Shown here in pieces: positions 9,506-17,543 of a stretch of DNA of 46,100 nucleotides. The notes under the pieces are model-generated. The model saw nothing but the letters and a program-made list of their open reading frames with translations, was not told the origin of the DNA and searched no databases. A program made the position numbers and the translations under genes. How positions within the stretch are numbered: the first letter of the stretch is position 1; each line of letters begins with the position of its first letter. The stretch spans positions 1 through 46,100 of the forward strand of contig NZ_JAKEIP010000044.1 of assembly GCF_021474425.1 (NCBI RefSeq), read 5' to 3'. This DNA comes from Streptomyces muensis (GTDB lineage Bacteria; Actinomycetota; Actinomycetes; Streptomycetales; Streptomycetaceae).

Positions 9506-10671
9506 GGATCGGCATCGTCTGCCCCTACTCCTGGGACGTCCCGGGCGGCGTCCAGTTCCACATCCGCGACCTCGCCGAGTACTTCATCCGGCTCGGCCAC
9601 GAGGTGTCCGTCCTGGCCCCGGCCGACGACGACACCCCGCTGCCGCCGTACGTGGTCTCGGCGGGGCGCGCCGTACCGGTCCCGTACAACGGCTCGGTCG
9701 CCCGCCTGAACTTCGGCTTCCTCTCGGCGGCCCGGGTCCGCCGCTGGCTGCACGACGGCGAGTTCGACGTCATCCACATCCACGAGCCCGCCTCGCCGTC
9801 CCTGGGCCTGCTGACCTGCTGGGCGGCCCAGGGCCCGATCGTGGCGACCTTCCACACGTCCAACCCGCGTTCCCGGGCGATGATCGCGGCCTACGCCATC
9901 CTCCAGGCGGCCCTGGAGAAGATCAGCGCGCGCATCGCCGTGAGCGAGTACGCCCGCCGCACGCTGGTGGAACACCTCGGCGGCGACGCCGTCGTCATCC
10001 CCAACGGCGTCGACGTCGACTTCTTCGCCAAGGCCGAGGCCAACCCCGACTGGCAGGGCGACACCATCGGCTTCATCGGCCGCATCGACGAGCCCCGCAA
10101 GGGCCTGCCGGTCCTGATGAAGGCCCTGCCGAAGATCCTCGCCGCCCGCCCGCAGACCAGGCTCCTGGTGGCCGGCCGCGGCGACGAGGAGGAAGCGGTC
10201 GAGTCCCTGCCCGCCGAACTGCGCTCCCGCGTCGAGTTCCTCGGCATGATCAGCGACGAGGACAAGGCCCGCTTCCTGCGCAGCGTCGACCTGTACGTCG
10301 CCCCCAACACCGGCGGCGAGAGCTTCGGGATCATCCTCGTCGAGGCGATGTCGGCCGGCGCGCCCGTCCTCGCCTCCGACCTCGACGCCTTCGCCCAGGT
10401 CCTCGACCAGGGCGCCGCCGGCGAACTCTTCGCCAACGAGGACGCCGACGCCCTCGCCGAGGCCGCCGTACGCCTCCTGGAGGACCCGGCCCGCCGGACG
10501 GAGCTGCGGGAGCGGGGGAGCGTGCATGTGCGCCGCTTCGACTGGTCGACCGTCGGTGCGGACATCCTTTCGGTCTACGAGACGGTCACGGCGGGCGCGG
10601 CAGCGGTGGCGGCGGACGAGCGAACCGGGGGGAGCGGGCTGCGGGCACGCCTGGGTCTGGCACGGGACTGA
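9502..10671 (+). CDS. pimA: Phosphatidylinositol alpha-mannosyltransferase
   Basis: GT4-type glycosyltransferase with a GT-B fold, 389 residues, that adds mannose from GDP-mannose to phosphatidylinositol on the inner face of the membrane. The N-terminal acceptor domain has the glycine-rich VPGGVQFH loop (residues 13-20) and FHTSNPRSRA near 117. The donor domain has GRIDEPRKG at 193-201 and the EX7E motif E273 to E281. The start GTG 9502 overlaps the acyltransferase stop. The last 20 or so residues are low complexity. It is followed at once by a dispersed repeat with a terminator-like hairpin, so it ends the PI operon. Confidence 0.93.
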   Translation: MRIGIVCPYSWDVPGGVQFHIRDLAEYFIRLGHEVSVLAPADDDTPLPPYVVSAGRAVPVPYNGSVARLNFGFLSAARVRRWLHDGEFDVIHIHEPASPSLGLLTCWAAQGPIVATFHTSNPRSRAMIAAYAILQAALEKISARIAVSEYARRTLVEHLGGDAVVIPNGVDVDFFAKAEANPDWQGDTIGFIGRIDEPRKGLPVLMKALPKILAARPQTRLLVAGRGDEEEAVESLPAELRSRVEFLGMISDEDKARFLRSVDLYVAPNTGGESFGIILVEAMSAGAPVLASDLDAFAQVLDQGAAGELFANEDADALAEAAVRLLEDPARRTELRERGSVHVRRFDWSTVGADILSVYETVTAGAAAVAADERTGGSGLRARLGLARD

Positions 10672-10678
10672 GGTCTTT

Positions 10679-10756
10679 CAGCCCGTCCGGCGTTTGAGGA
10701 CGAGGCCGTTCAGGCCGAAGCGGGGGTCTGGGGGCAGCAGCCCCCGGTCGACGGCC
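10679..10756. repeat. Dispersed Streptomyces intergenic repeat, family A, copy 2
   Basis: Begins CAGCCCGTCCGGCGTTTGAG like the copy at 3461-3536, and ends in the same type of GGGGG/CCCCC stem-loop. It starts 8 nt after pimA stops and is a likely terminator for the PI operon. Confidence 0.8.
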
Positions 10757-10816
10757 ACGACAGCGACCCCGCACAACACCAACGCCCCGCCTGCCTCCCT
10801 GCCAAGCCCGCGCAGC

Positions 10817-10822
10817 TAGTCT
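10817..10822 (+). promoter_or_regulatory. Possible -10 element for a leaderless mRNA
   Basis: TAGTCT fits TAnnnT and ends 7 nt before GTG 10830, and no Shine-Dalgarno precedes that GTG. This is the spacing expected when transcription starts at the initiation codon. Confidence 0.4.
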
Positions 10823-10829
10823 GCGGCGC

Positions 10830-11372
10830 GTGACCGCAACTCTCATCTGGATCCTCGTAGCCCTCGTCGCGATCGGCCTCTACCTGAGCTGGACCGCAGG
10901 CCGCCTCGACCGGCTGCACGCCCGGATCGACGCGGCACGCGCCGCGCTCGACGCCCAGTTGCTGCGCCGCGCCTCCGTGGCCCAGGAACTGGCCACCTCA
11001 GGCGTACTGGATCCGGCCGCTTCCATCGTCCTCTACGAGGCGGCCCACGCCGCCCGGCAGGCCGAGGAGGAGCAGCGGGAGGTCGCCGAGAGCGAGCTGA
11101 GCCAGGCCCTGCGGGCGGTCTTCGCGGAGCCCCAGCAGGTGGAGGCCGTACGCGACGCTCCAGGCGGCGAGGAGGCGGCCCGTGAGCTGACCGAGGCGGT
11201 ACGCAGGGTCCCGATGGCCCGCCGCTTCCACAACGACGCCGTACGGGCCGCCAGGGCCCTGCGACGGCACCGCAAGGTCCGCTGGTTCCGACTGGCGGGC
11301 CACGCCCCGTTCCCGCTCGCCTTCGAGATGGACGACGAGCCGCCGGCGGCCCTGGTGGACCGGGCGGCCTAG
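10830..11372 (+). CDS. Small membrane-anchored helical protein, weakly LemA-like
   Basis: A 180-residue protein with one N-terminal membrane segment (about residues 4-21, ILVALVAIGLYLSW) and a long, mostly helical cytoplasmic or external part rich in Ala, Arg and Glu. The stretch just after the membrane segment (ARIDAARAALDAQLLRRASV) resembles the start of LemA-type proteins, but the match is weak and I would not assign that family. GTG 10830 appears to lie at a leaderless transcription start. The stop overlaps the convergent VOC gene by 4 nt. Confidence 0.75.
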   Translation: MTATLIWILVALVAIGLYLSWTAGRLDRLHARIDAARAALDAQLLRRASVAQELATSGVLDPAASIVLYEAAHAARQAEEEQREVAESELSQALRAVFAEPQQVEAVRDAPGGEEAARELTEAVRRVPMARRFHNDAVRAARALRRHRKVRWFRLAGHAPFPLAFEMDDEPPAALVDRAA

Positions 11373-11803
11373 GACGCGCCGAAGTCCGGGAGCGTGAGGG
11401 ATCCGTCCTCGGCGAGCGCGAACCCGGGGTTGTGCGCGACCTCCCAGGCATGGCCGTCCGGGTCGACGAAGCACCCGGAGTAGAAGCCGACGGCATTGGT
11501 GGCCGCAGGCTTGGTGACGGTCGCTCCGGCCCGTTCCGCGGCCGTCAGCAGAGCGTCGACCTCGGCGTCGGAGCGCACGTTGTGGGCCAGGGCGATCCCG
11601 CCGAACCCGGCCCCCGTGCCGTCCGTCAGCCCGCAGTCGCGCGCGAGCTTGTCCCGGCCCCACAGGACCAGGGCCAGCCCGCCCGCCTGGAAGAAGACGG
11701 TCTCCTCGACCTCCTGTCCCCGCCAGCCCAGGGCCTCGTAGAAGGCCCGCGAGCGCGCCACATCGGAAACTCCCAGCGTGACCAGACTGATGCGCTGTTC
11801 CAT
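11369..11803 (-). CDS. VOC family (glyoxalase/dioxygenase superfamily) protein
   Basis: A 144-residue protein with the vicinal oxygen chelate fold, recognisable from the N-terminal strand ISLVTLGVSDVARSRAFYEALGW, the middle FFQAGGLALVLWG, and the C-terminal FYSGCFVDPDGHAWEVAHNP. Candidate metal ligands are scarce: E139-type and His positions are only partly present, so it may be a binding or resistance-type member, not an enzyme of known chemistry. It converges with the LemA-like gene (4-nt overlap) and diverges from pdxS. Confidence 0.85.
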   Translation of the reverse strand: MEQRISLVTLGVSDVARSRAFYEALGWRGQEVEETVFFQAGGLALVLWGRDKLARDCGLTDGTGAGFGGIALAHNVRSDAEVDALLTAAERAGATVTKPAATNAVGFYSGCFVDPDGHAWEVAHNPGFALAEDGSLTLPDFGAS

Positions 11804-11942
11804 GCGAGGACACTAACGCCGCACGGGAGCCCAGCTCCGGCAAAACGATCCACCGCCTCACTATTGGCCCTTGAAGTGGCCCCCACCCCTCACGTTTCCT
11901 CGTTGCTTGCAGTAGCCCCTTTTCCACCGAGCGAGGTCACCC

Positions 11943-12848
11943 GTGTCCATCTCCGAAAACCAGGCCCCCGAGACCGGCACCGCGCGCGTGAAGCGCGGCA
12001 TGGCCGAGCAGCTCAAGGGCGGCGTGATCATGGACGTCGTCACGCCGGAGCAGGCGAAGATCGCCGAGGACGCGGGCGCCGTCGCCGTCATGGCCCTGGA
12101 GCGGGTCCCCGCCGACATCCGCAAGGACGGCGGCGTTGCCCGTATGTCCGACCCGGACATGATCGAAGGCATCATCGACGCCGTCTCCATCCCGGTCATG
12201 GCCAAGTCCCGCATCGGCCACTTCGTCGAGGCCCAGGTCCTGCAGTCCCTCGGCGTCGACTACATCGACGAGTCCGAGGTCCTCACCCCGGCCGACGAGG
12301 TCAACCACGCCGACAAGTGGGCCTTCACCACGCCGTTCGTCTGCGGCGCCACCAACCTCGGCGAGGCCCTGCGCCGCATCGCCGAGGGCGCCGCGATGAT
12401 CCGCTCCAAGGGCGAGGCCGGCACCGGCAACGTCGTCGAGGCCGTCCGCCACCTGCGCCAGATCAAGAACGAGATCGCCAAGCTGCGCGGCTTCGACAAC
12501 AACGAGCTGTACGCCGCCGCCAAGGAGCTGCGCGCCCCGTACGAGCTGGTCAAGGAAGTCTCCGAGCTCGGCAAGCTCCCGGTCGTGCTGTTCTCCGCCG
12601 GTGGCGTCGCCACCCCCGCCGACGCCGCCCTGATGCGCCAGCTCGGCGCCGAGGGCGTCTTCGTCGGCTCCGGCATCTTCAAGTCCGGCGACCCGGCCAA
12701 GCGCGCCGCCGCCATCGTGAAGGCGACCACCTTCTACGACGACCCGAAGATCATCGCGGACGCGTCCCGCAACCTGGGCGAGGCCATGGTCGGCATCAAC
12801 TGCGACACCCTCCCCGAGGCCGAGCGCTACGCCAACCGCGGCTGGTAA
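11943..12848 (+). CDS. pdxS: Pyridoxal 5'-phosphate synthase, lyase subunit
   Basis: PdxS forms PLP from ribose 5-phosphate, glyceraldehyde 3-phosphate and ammonia, with PdxT supplying the ammonia; the two form a 12+12 complex. The protein is 301 residues, a (beta/alpha)8 barrel. Catalytic residues are visible: D31, K88 ([10 protein letters not shown]) and K156 (SKGEAGTGN), the last two being the Schiff-base lysines. GTG 11943 has GCGAGG upstream. The 139-nt spacer before it also holds the start of the divergent VOC gene; I see no clear operator. Confidence 0.97.
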   Translation: MSISENQAPETGTARVKRGMAEQLKGGVIMDVVTPEQAKIAEDAGAVAVMALERVPADIRKDGGVARMSDPDMIEGIIDAVSIPVMAKSRIGHFVEAQVLQSLGVDYIDESEVLTPADEVNHADKWAFTTPFVCGATNLGEALRRIAEGAAMIRSKGEAGTGNVVEAVRHLRQIKNEIAKLRGFDNNELYAAAKELRAPYELVKEVSELGKLPVVLFSAGGVATPADAALMRQLGAEGVFVGSGIFKSGDPAKRAAAIVKATTFYDDPKIIADASRNLGEAMVGINCDTLPEAERYANRGW

Positions 12849-12884
12849 GCACCCCTCCGGCATCCCTCCAAGGACTGCACGTAC

Positions 12885-13493
12885 ATGACTGACGCACCCG
12901 TCATAGGCGTCCTCGCCCTCCAGGGCGACGTACGGGAGCACCTCATCGCCCTGGCCGCGGCCGACGCCGTGGCCAGGCCGGTGCGGCGCCCCGAAGAGCT
13001 CGCCGAGGTCGACGGCCTCGTCATCCCCGGCGGCGAGTCAACGACCATCTCCAAGCTCGCCGTCCTCTTCGGCGTGATGGAGCCCCTACGCGCGCGCGTG
13101 CGGGCCGGCATGCCCGTCTACGGCACCTGCGCCGGCATGATCATGCTCGCCGACAAGATCCTCGACCCGCGCTCCGGCCAGGAGACGATCGGCGGCATCG
13201 ACATGATCGTGCGCCGCAACGCCTTCGGCCGGCAGAACGAGTCCTTCGAGGCGGCGGTGGACGTCAAGGGCGTCGCGGGCGATCCTGTGGAGGGCGTCTT
13301 CATCCGCGCCCCCTGGGTCGAGTCCGTCGGCGCCGAGGCCGAGGTCCTCGCCGAGCACGACGGCCACATCGTCGCGGTCCGCCAGGGCAACGCGCTGGCC
13401 ACGTCGTTCCATCCGGAACTGACCGGCGACCACCGTGTGCACGGCCTGTTCGTCGACATGGTGCACGCGAACCGGACGGCCGAGTCCTTGTAG
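12885..13493 (+). CDS. pdxT: Pyridoxal 5'-phosphate synthase, glutaminase subunit
   Basis: Class I glutamine amidotransferase that releases ammonia from glutamine for PdxS. The protein is 202 residues. The catalytic triad is visible: C82 in YGTCAGM, H176 and E178 in SFHPEL; the PGGEST oxyanion-region motif is at about 48-53. It follows pdxS after 36 nt with AAGGAC upstream, so the two are surely co-transcribed. Confidence 0.97.
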   Translation: MTDAPVIGVLALQGDVREHLIALAAADAVARPVRRPEELAEVDGLVIPGGESTTISKLAVLFGVMEPLRARVRAGMPVYGTCAGMIMLADKILDPRSGQETIGGIDMIVRRNAFGRQNESFEAAVDVKGVAGDPVEGVFIRAPWVESVGAEAEVLAEHDGHIVAVRQGNALATSFHPELTGDHRVHGLFVDMVHANRTAESL

Positions 13494-13541
13494 GATCTCT
13501 GGCGTTCGTTCATAGATGGGTTACGCGAAGGAGACAGGCAG

Positions 13542-14294
13542 ATGTCCGGCCACTCTAAATGGGCCACGACGAAGCACAAGAAGGCCGTGATCGACGCCAA
13601 GCGCGGCAAGCTCTTCGCGAAGCTGATCAAGAACATCGAGGTCGCGGCGCGGATGGGCGGCGTGGACCTCGAAGGCAACCCGACGCTCTACGACGCCGTA
13701 CAGAAGGCCAAGAAGCAGTCGGTCCCCAACAAGAACATCGACTCCGCGATCAAGCGCGGTGGCGGTCTCGAGGCCGGTGGCGCCGACTACGAGACGATCA
13801 TGTACGAGGGCTACGGCCCGAACGGCGTCGCGGTGCTCATCGAGTGCCTCACCGACAACCGCAACCGTGCCGCCTCCGACGTCCGCGTCGCCATGACCCG
13901 CAACGGCGGCAACATGGCCGACCCGGGTTCGGTGTCGTACATGTTCAGCCGCAAGGGCGTCGTCATCGTCCCCAAGGGCGAGCTGACCGAGGACGACGTC
14001 CTCGGTGCCGTCCTGGACGCCGGCGCCGAGGAGGTCAACGACCTCGGTGAGTCCTTCGAGGTCATCAGCGAGGCCACCGACCTGGTCGCGGTCCGCACCG
14101 CCCTCCAGGAGGCCGGCATCGACTACGATTCCGCCGACTCCAGCTTCGTGCCGTCCGTCCAGGTCGAGCTCGACGAGGAGGGCGCCAAGAAGATCTTCAA
14201 GCTGATCGACGCGCTCGAGGACAGCGACGACGTGCAGAACGTCTTCGCCAACTTCGACGTCAGCGACGAGATCATGGAGAAGGTCGACGCGTAA
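13542..14294 (+). CDS. yebC: YebC/PmpR family protein (TACO1-like)
   Basis: A 250-residue member of the YebC family, starting [23 protein letters not shown], which is the family hallmark. Members have been described both as DNA-binding regulators and as translation factors that ease ribosome stalling at proline runs. Upstream of ruvC is its usual place. ATG 13542 has AAGGAGA upstream. A possible -10 (TAGGAT, 13492-13497) overlaps the pdxT stop, so the gene may have its own promoter. Confidence 0.95.
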   Translation: MSGHSKWATTKHKKAVIDAKRGKLFAKLIKNIEVAARMGGVDLEGNPTLYDAVQKAKKQSVPNKNIDSAIKRGGGLEAGGADYETIMYEGYGPNGVAVLIECLTDNRNRAASDVRVAMTRNGGNMADPGSVSYMFSRKGVVIVPKGELTEDDVLGAVLDAGAEEVNDLGESFEVISEATDLVAVRTALQEAGIDYDSADSSFVPSVQVELDEEGAKKIFKLIDALEDSDDVQNVFANFDVSDEIMEKVDA

Positions 14295-14357
14295 CGCTGC
14301 CGCGAGTTGAGCGGATTCCGGCGGGCCGGTGGGACACACCCCACCGGCCCGCCGCCG

Positions 14358-14380
14358 TTGTCAGTGGCACCCGATAGCCT
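14358..14380 (+). promoter_or_regulatory. RecA-NDp (PafBC-type) DNA-damage promoter of ruvCAB
   Basis: TTGTCAGTG at 14358-14366, exactly 8 nt, then TAGCCT at 14375-14380. This matches in full the consensus TTGTCRGTG-N8-TAnnnT described for LexA-independent damage promoters of mycobacteria, which are activated by PafBC. The predicted transcription start is near 14387, about 50 nt before ruvC. The same element, also exact, stands before rarA. Confidence 0.8.
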
Positions 14381-14435
14381 GCACAAACTGGGGGTACCGC
14401 CCAGCGAAGCTGGGGGAGATCGAAAGGGAGGGCGC

Positions 14436-14978
14436 GTGCGCGTGCTGGGGGTGGACCCGGGGCTGACCCGATGCGGTGTCGGCGTGGTCGAGGGCGTCGC
14501 AGGGCGCCCGCTCACCATGCTCGGCGTCGGTGTCGTACGCACGCCCGCGGACGCCGAGTTGGGCCACCGCCTCGTCGCCGTCGAGCAGGGCATCGAGCAG
14601 TGGCTGGACGAGCACCAGCCCGAATTCGTCGCCGTGGAGCGGGTGTTCAGCCAGCACAACGTCCGTACGGTGATGGGCACCGCCCAGGCCAGCGCGGTCG
14701 CCATGCTCTGTGCCGCCCGCCGCGGCATCCCCGTCGCCCTGCACACCCCCAGCGAGGTCAAGGCCGCCGTCACCGGCAGCGGCCGCGCCGACAAGGCCCA
14801 GGTCGGCGCCATGGTCACCCGCCTGCTCCGGCTCTCCGCGCCGCCGAAACCGGCCGACGCCGCCGACGCCCTCGCGCTCGCCATCTGCCACATCTGGCGC
14901 GCCCCCGCGCAGAACCGACTCCAGCAGGCCGTGGCCCTGCACACAGCCAAGGCACCCTCGAAAGGCCGTCTCGCATGA
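14436..14978 (+). CDS. ruvC: Crossover junction endodeoxyribonuclease RuvC
   Basis: Holliday junction resolvase, 180 residues, which cuts junctions processed by RuvAB. The RNase H-like fold is seen in [15 protein letters not shown] with the first catalytic Asp, FVAVERVF with the Glu, and the C-terminal [15 protein letters not shown] with the last Asp pair. The frame is open upstream to 14307, but GTG 14436 puts the first Asp where it belongs; GTG 14442 is possible. The stop overlaps ruvA by 4 nt (ATGA). Confidence 0.96.
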   Translation: MRVLGVDPGLTRCGVGVVEGVAGRPLTMLGVGVVRTPADAELGHRLVAVEQGIEQWLDEHQPEFVAVERVFSQHNVRTVMGTAQASAVAMLCAARRGIPVALHTPSEVKAAVTGSGRADKAQVGAMVTRLLRLSAPPKPADAADALALAICHIWRAPAQNRLQQAVALHTAKAPSKGRLA

Positions 14979-15580
14979 TCGCGTTCGTCAGCGGCCCGGT
15001 CGCCGCCCTCGCCCCCGACTCCGCGGTGGTGGAGGTCGGCGGGATCGGCATCGCCGTCCAGTGCACGCCGAACACCCTCTCGGGACTGCGGACGGGCCAG
15101 CAGACCAAGCTGGCCACCTCCCTCGTCGTCCGCGAGGACTCCCTCACCCTGTACGGCTTCGCCGACGACGACGAGCGGCAGACCTTCGAACTGCTCCAGA
15201 CCGCGAGCGGCGTCGGCCCGCGCCTGGCCCAGGCCATGCTGGCCGTGCACTCGCCCGACGCCCTGCGCAGAGCGGTCGCCACCGGCGACGAGAAGTCGCT
15301 CACCGCAGTCCCCGGCATCGGCAAGAAGGGCGCCCAGAAGCTGTTGCTGGAGCTGAAGGACCGCCTCGGCGAGCCCCTCGGCACGCCCGCCGTCGGCGCA
15401 CCGGTCACCCAGGGCTGGCGCGACCAGCTGCACGCCGCCCTGATCGGCCTCGGCTATGCGACCCGCGAGGCCGACGAGGCCGTCGCCGCCGTGGCCCCGC
15501 AGGCCGAGGCCGCCGAGGGCACGCCCCAGGTCGGACAGCTGCTGAAGGCCGCCCTTCAGTCCCTCAACAGAGCACGCTGA
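14975..15580 (+). CDS. ruvA: Holliday junction DNA helicase subunit RuvA
   Basis: A 201-residue protein that binds four-way junctions as a tetramer and loads RuvB. It has an N-terminal OB domain (about 1-65), two helix-hairpin-helix motifs (around [15 protein letters not shown] and [15 protein letters not shown]), a flexible linker, and a C-terminal RuvB-binding domain. It overlaps ruvC by 4 nt and is followed after 86 nt by ruvB. Confidence 0.97.
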   Translation: MIAFVSGPVAALAPDSAVVEVGGIGIAVQCTPNTLSGLRTGQQTKLATSLVVREDSLTLYGFADDDERQTFELLQTASGVGPRLAQAMLAVHSPDALRRAVATGDEKSLTAVPGIGKKGAQKLLLELKDRLGEPLGTPAVGAPVTQGWRDQLHAALIGLGYATREADEAVAAVAPQAEAAEGTPQVGQLLKAALQSLNRAR

Positions 15581-15666
15581 GCGCCGGACCCGACGACACG
15601 GGCCGTACGCGCCCGCATACGACACACGCCCGTACGACACCCACCGCGACCCCCGAGGCACACTCC

Positions 15667-16737
15667 ATGAACTGGGACGACACGACCGACACCCCCGCCC
15701 CCGAGCGGCTGGTGGGCCCTGTCGCCGACCGTGAGGACCAGGCCGTCGAGGCCGCGCTGCGCCCGAAGGACCTGGACGAGTTCATCGGCCAGGAGAAGGT
15801 CCGCGAACAGCTCGACCTCGTCCTGCGCGCCGCCCGCGCGCGCGGCGCCACCGCCGACCATGTGCTGCTCTCCGGCGCCCCCGGCCTCGGCAAGACCACC
15901 CTGTCGATGATCATCGCCGCCGAGATGGGCGCCCCCATCCGCATCACCTCCGGCCCCGCCATCCAGCACGCGGGCGACCTCGCGGCGATCCTCTCCTCCC
16001 TCCAGGAGGGCGAGGTCCTCTTCCTCGACGAGATCCACCGCATGTCCCGGCCCGCCGAGGAGATGCTGTACATGGCGATGGAGGACTTCCGCGTCGACGT
16101 GATCGTCGGCAAGGGCCCCGGCGCCACCGCCATCCCGCTCGAACTGCCCCCGTTCACCCTGGTCGGCGCCACCACGCGCGCGGGACTGCTGCCGCCCCCG
16201 CTGCGCGACCGCTTCGGCTTCACCGCGCACATGGAGTTCTACGAGCCCGCCGAGCTGGAGCGCGTCATCCACCGCTCGGCGAACCTGCTCGACGTCGAGA
16301 TCGAAGCCGACGGCGCCACTGAGATCGCCGGCCGCTCCCGCGGCACCCCCCGTATCGCCAACCGCCTGCTGCGCCGGGTCCGGGACTACGCCCAGGTCAA
16401 GGCCGACGGGATCATCACCAGGGACATCGCGGCGGCCGCCCTCGCCGTCTACGAGGTCGACGCCCGCGGACTCGACCGCCTCGACCGCGGCGTCCTGGAG
16501 GCCCTGCTGAAGCTGTTCGGCGGCGGCCCGGTCGGCCTGTCGACACTCGCGGTCGCGGTGGGGGAGGAGCGCGAGACCGTCGAGGAGGTCGCCGAACCCT
16601 TCCTCGTCCGGGAGGGCCTGCTCGCCCGCACCCCGCGCGGCCGGGTCGCCACCCCCGCCGCATGGGCGCATCTCGGCCTGACGCCGCCACGCGCGCAAGC
16701 TGCGGGAAACGGACAACAGGACCTGTTCGGGACGTGA
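15667..16737 (+). CDS. ruvB: Holliday junction branch migration ATPase RuvB
   Basis: AAA+ motor of 356 residues that drives branch migration with RuvA. Walker [10 protein letters not shown] is at 70-78, Walker B FLDEIH at 119-124, the arginine-finger region is RDRFG, and a winged-helix domain ends the protein. The N-terminal 25 residues are an extra acidic/Pro stretch common in actinobacteria. The open frame extends upstream into ruvC-ruvA as a shadow; ATG 15667 is the natural start. It ends the ruvCAB operon driven by the damage-type promoter at 14358. Confidence 0.97.
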   Translation: MNWDDTTDTPAPERLVGPVADREDQAVEAALRPKDLDEFIGQEKVREQLDLVLRAARARGATADHVLLSGAPGLGKTTLSMIIAAEMGAPIRITSGPAIQHAGDLAAILSSLQEGEVLFLDEIHRMSRPAEEMLYMAMEDFRVDVIVGKGPGATAIPLELPPFTLVGATTRAGLLPPPLRDRFGFTAHMEFYEPAELERVIHRSANLLDVEIEADGATEIAGRSRGTPRIANRLLRRVRDYAQVKADGIITRDIAAAALAVYEVDARGLDRLDRGVLEALLKLFGGGPVGLSTLAVAVGEERETVEEVAEPFLVREGLLARTPRGRVATPAAWAHLGLTPPRAQAAGNGQQDLFGT

Positions 16738-16795
16738 TGGCCCGGTCACGGCGAGCACACTGGCCGGAGCAGGAACCCCGGTGCCATGCTGAGCG

Positions 16796-16825
16796 TTGTT
16801 CCATGCGCGGAGACTCGCTTAGACT
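16796..16825 (+). promoter_or_regulatory. Possible promoter of yajC-secDF
   Basis: TTGTTC at 16796-16801 and TAGACT at 16820-16825, 18 nt apart, resemble a vegetative (HrdB-type) promoter with a weak -35. It lies in the 175-nt gap between ruvB and yajC. Confidence 0.4.
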
Positions 16826-16912
16826 CCGCCGATGCCGCCTTTGTCGGCGGCACACATACCCCCAACCATCAGGCCGCTCACCATCGCGGTCGTGTGAAGG
16901 AAGTTCCGACCC

Positions 16913-17407
16913 GTGAGTCTCGTGACCCTCCTCCCGTTCATCGTGCTCATCGGGGCCATGTTCCTGATGACCCGGTCGGCCAAGAAGAAGCAGCAGCAGG
17001 CCGCCGACATGCGGAACAACATGCAGCCCGGATCCGGTGTCCGCACCATCGGAGGCATGTACGCCACGGTCAAGGAGGTCAGTGACGACACCGTCCTCCT
17101 TGACGCCGGCCCGGGCGTGGAGCTCCTCTTCGCCAAGAACGCGATCGGTGCCGTCCTCTCCGACGACGAGTACAACCGCATCGTGCACGGCATCGAGCAC
17201 GACCTGAAGTCCGACGTCGTCCCGGACGACGCCTCCTCTCTCACCGAGACCGACGAGCCCGCCGCTGCCGCCGACTCCGACGAGAAGTCCGTCGACCTCG
17301 GTAAGAAGGACGAGGACAAGGCCGAGGAGTCCGCCGACGCCGTGTCCGCCGAGGCGAAGACGGACGACGAGCCGAAGAAGACCGACGGCGACTCCGACGC
17401 GAAGTAG
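16913..17407 (+). CDS. yajC: Preprotein translocase subunit YajC
   Basis: Small membrane partner of SecDF in the Sec translocon, 164 residues. One N-terminal membrane segment (about 2-20) is followed by KKKQQQ and the YajC core (GSGVRTIGGMYATVKEV...). The last 65 residues are an acidic, Asp/Glu/Lys/Ala-rich tail that is longer than in E. coli and looks disordered. GTG 16913 has AAGGAAG upstream. Confidence 0.93.
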   Translation: MSLVTLLPFIVLIGAMFLMTRSAKKKQQQAADMRNNMQPGSGVRTIGGMYATVKEVSDDTVLLDAGPGVELLFAKNAIGAVLSDDEYNRIVHGIEHDLKSDVVPDDASSLTETDEPAAAADSDEKSVDLGKKDEDKAEESADAVSAEAKTDDEPKKTDGDSDAK

Positions 17408-17414
17408 CCATGTT

Positions 17415-17452
17415 CCGGGGCGCGCGGGCGGGCCACGCCTGCGCGCCCCCGG
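17415..17452. other. Hairpin between yajC and secD
   Basis: GGGGCGCGC (17417-17425) pairs perfectly with GCGCGCCCC (17441-17449) in the 136-nt yajC-secD spacer. There is no T-run, so partial termination or RNA processing is as likely as full termination. Confidence 0.45.
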
Positions 17453-17543
17453 GCATGCTGAGCTCGCACGGGATCCCGACACCATGTCATGGCCGCCCGC
17501 CCGTTGACCCGGAGCGAGGCGGCCCGAGAGGGAGTACGAGAAG

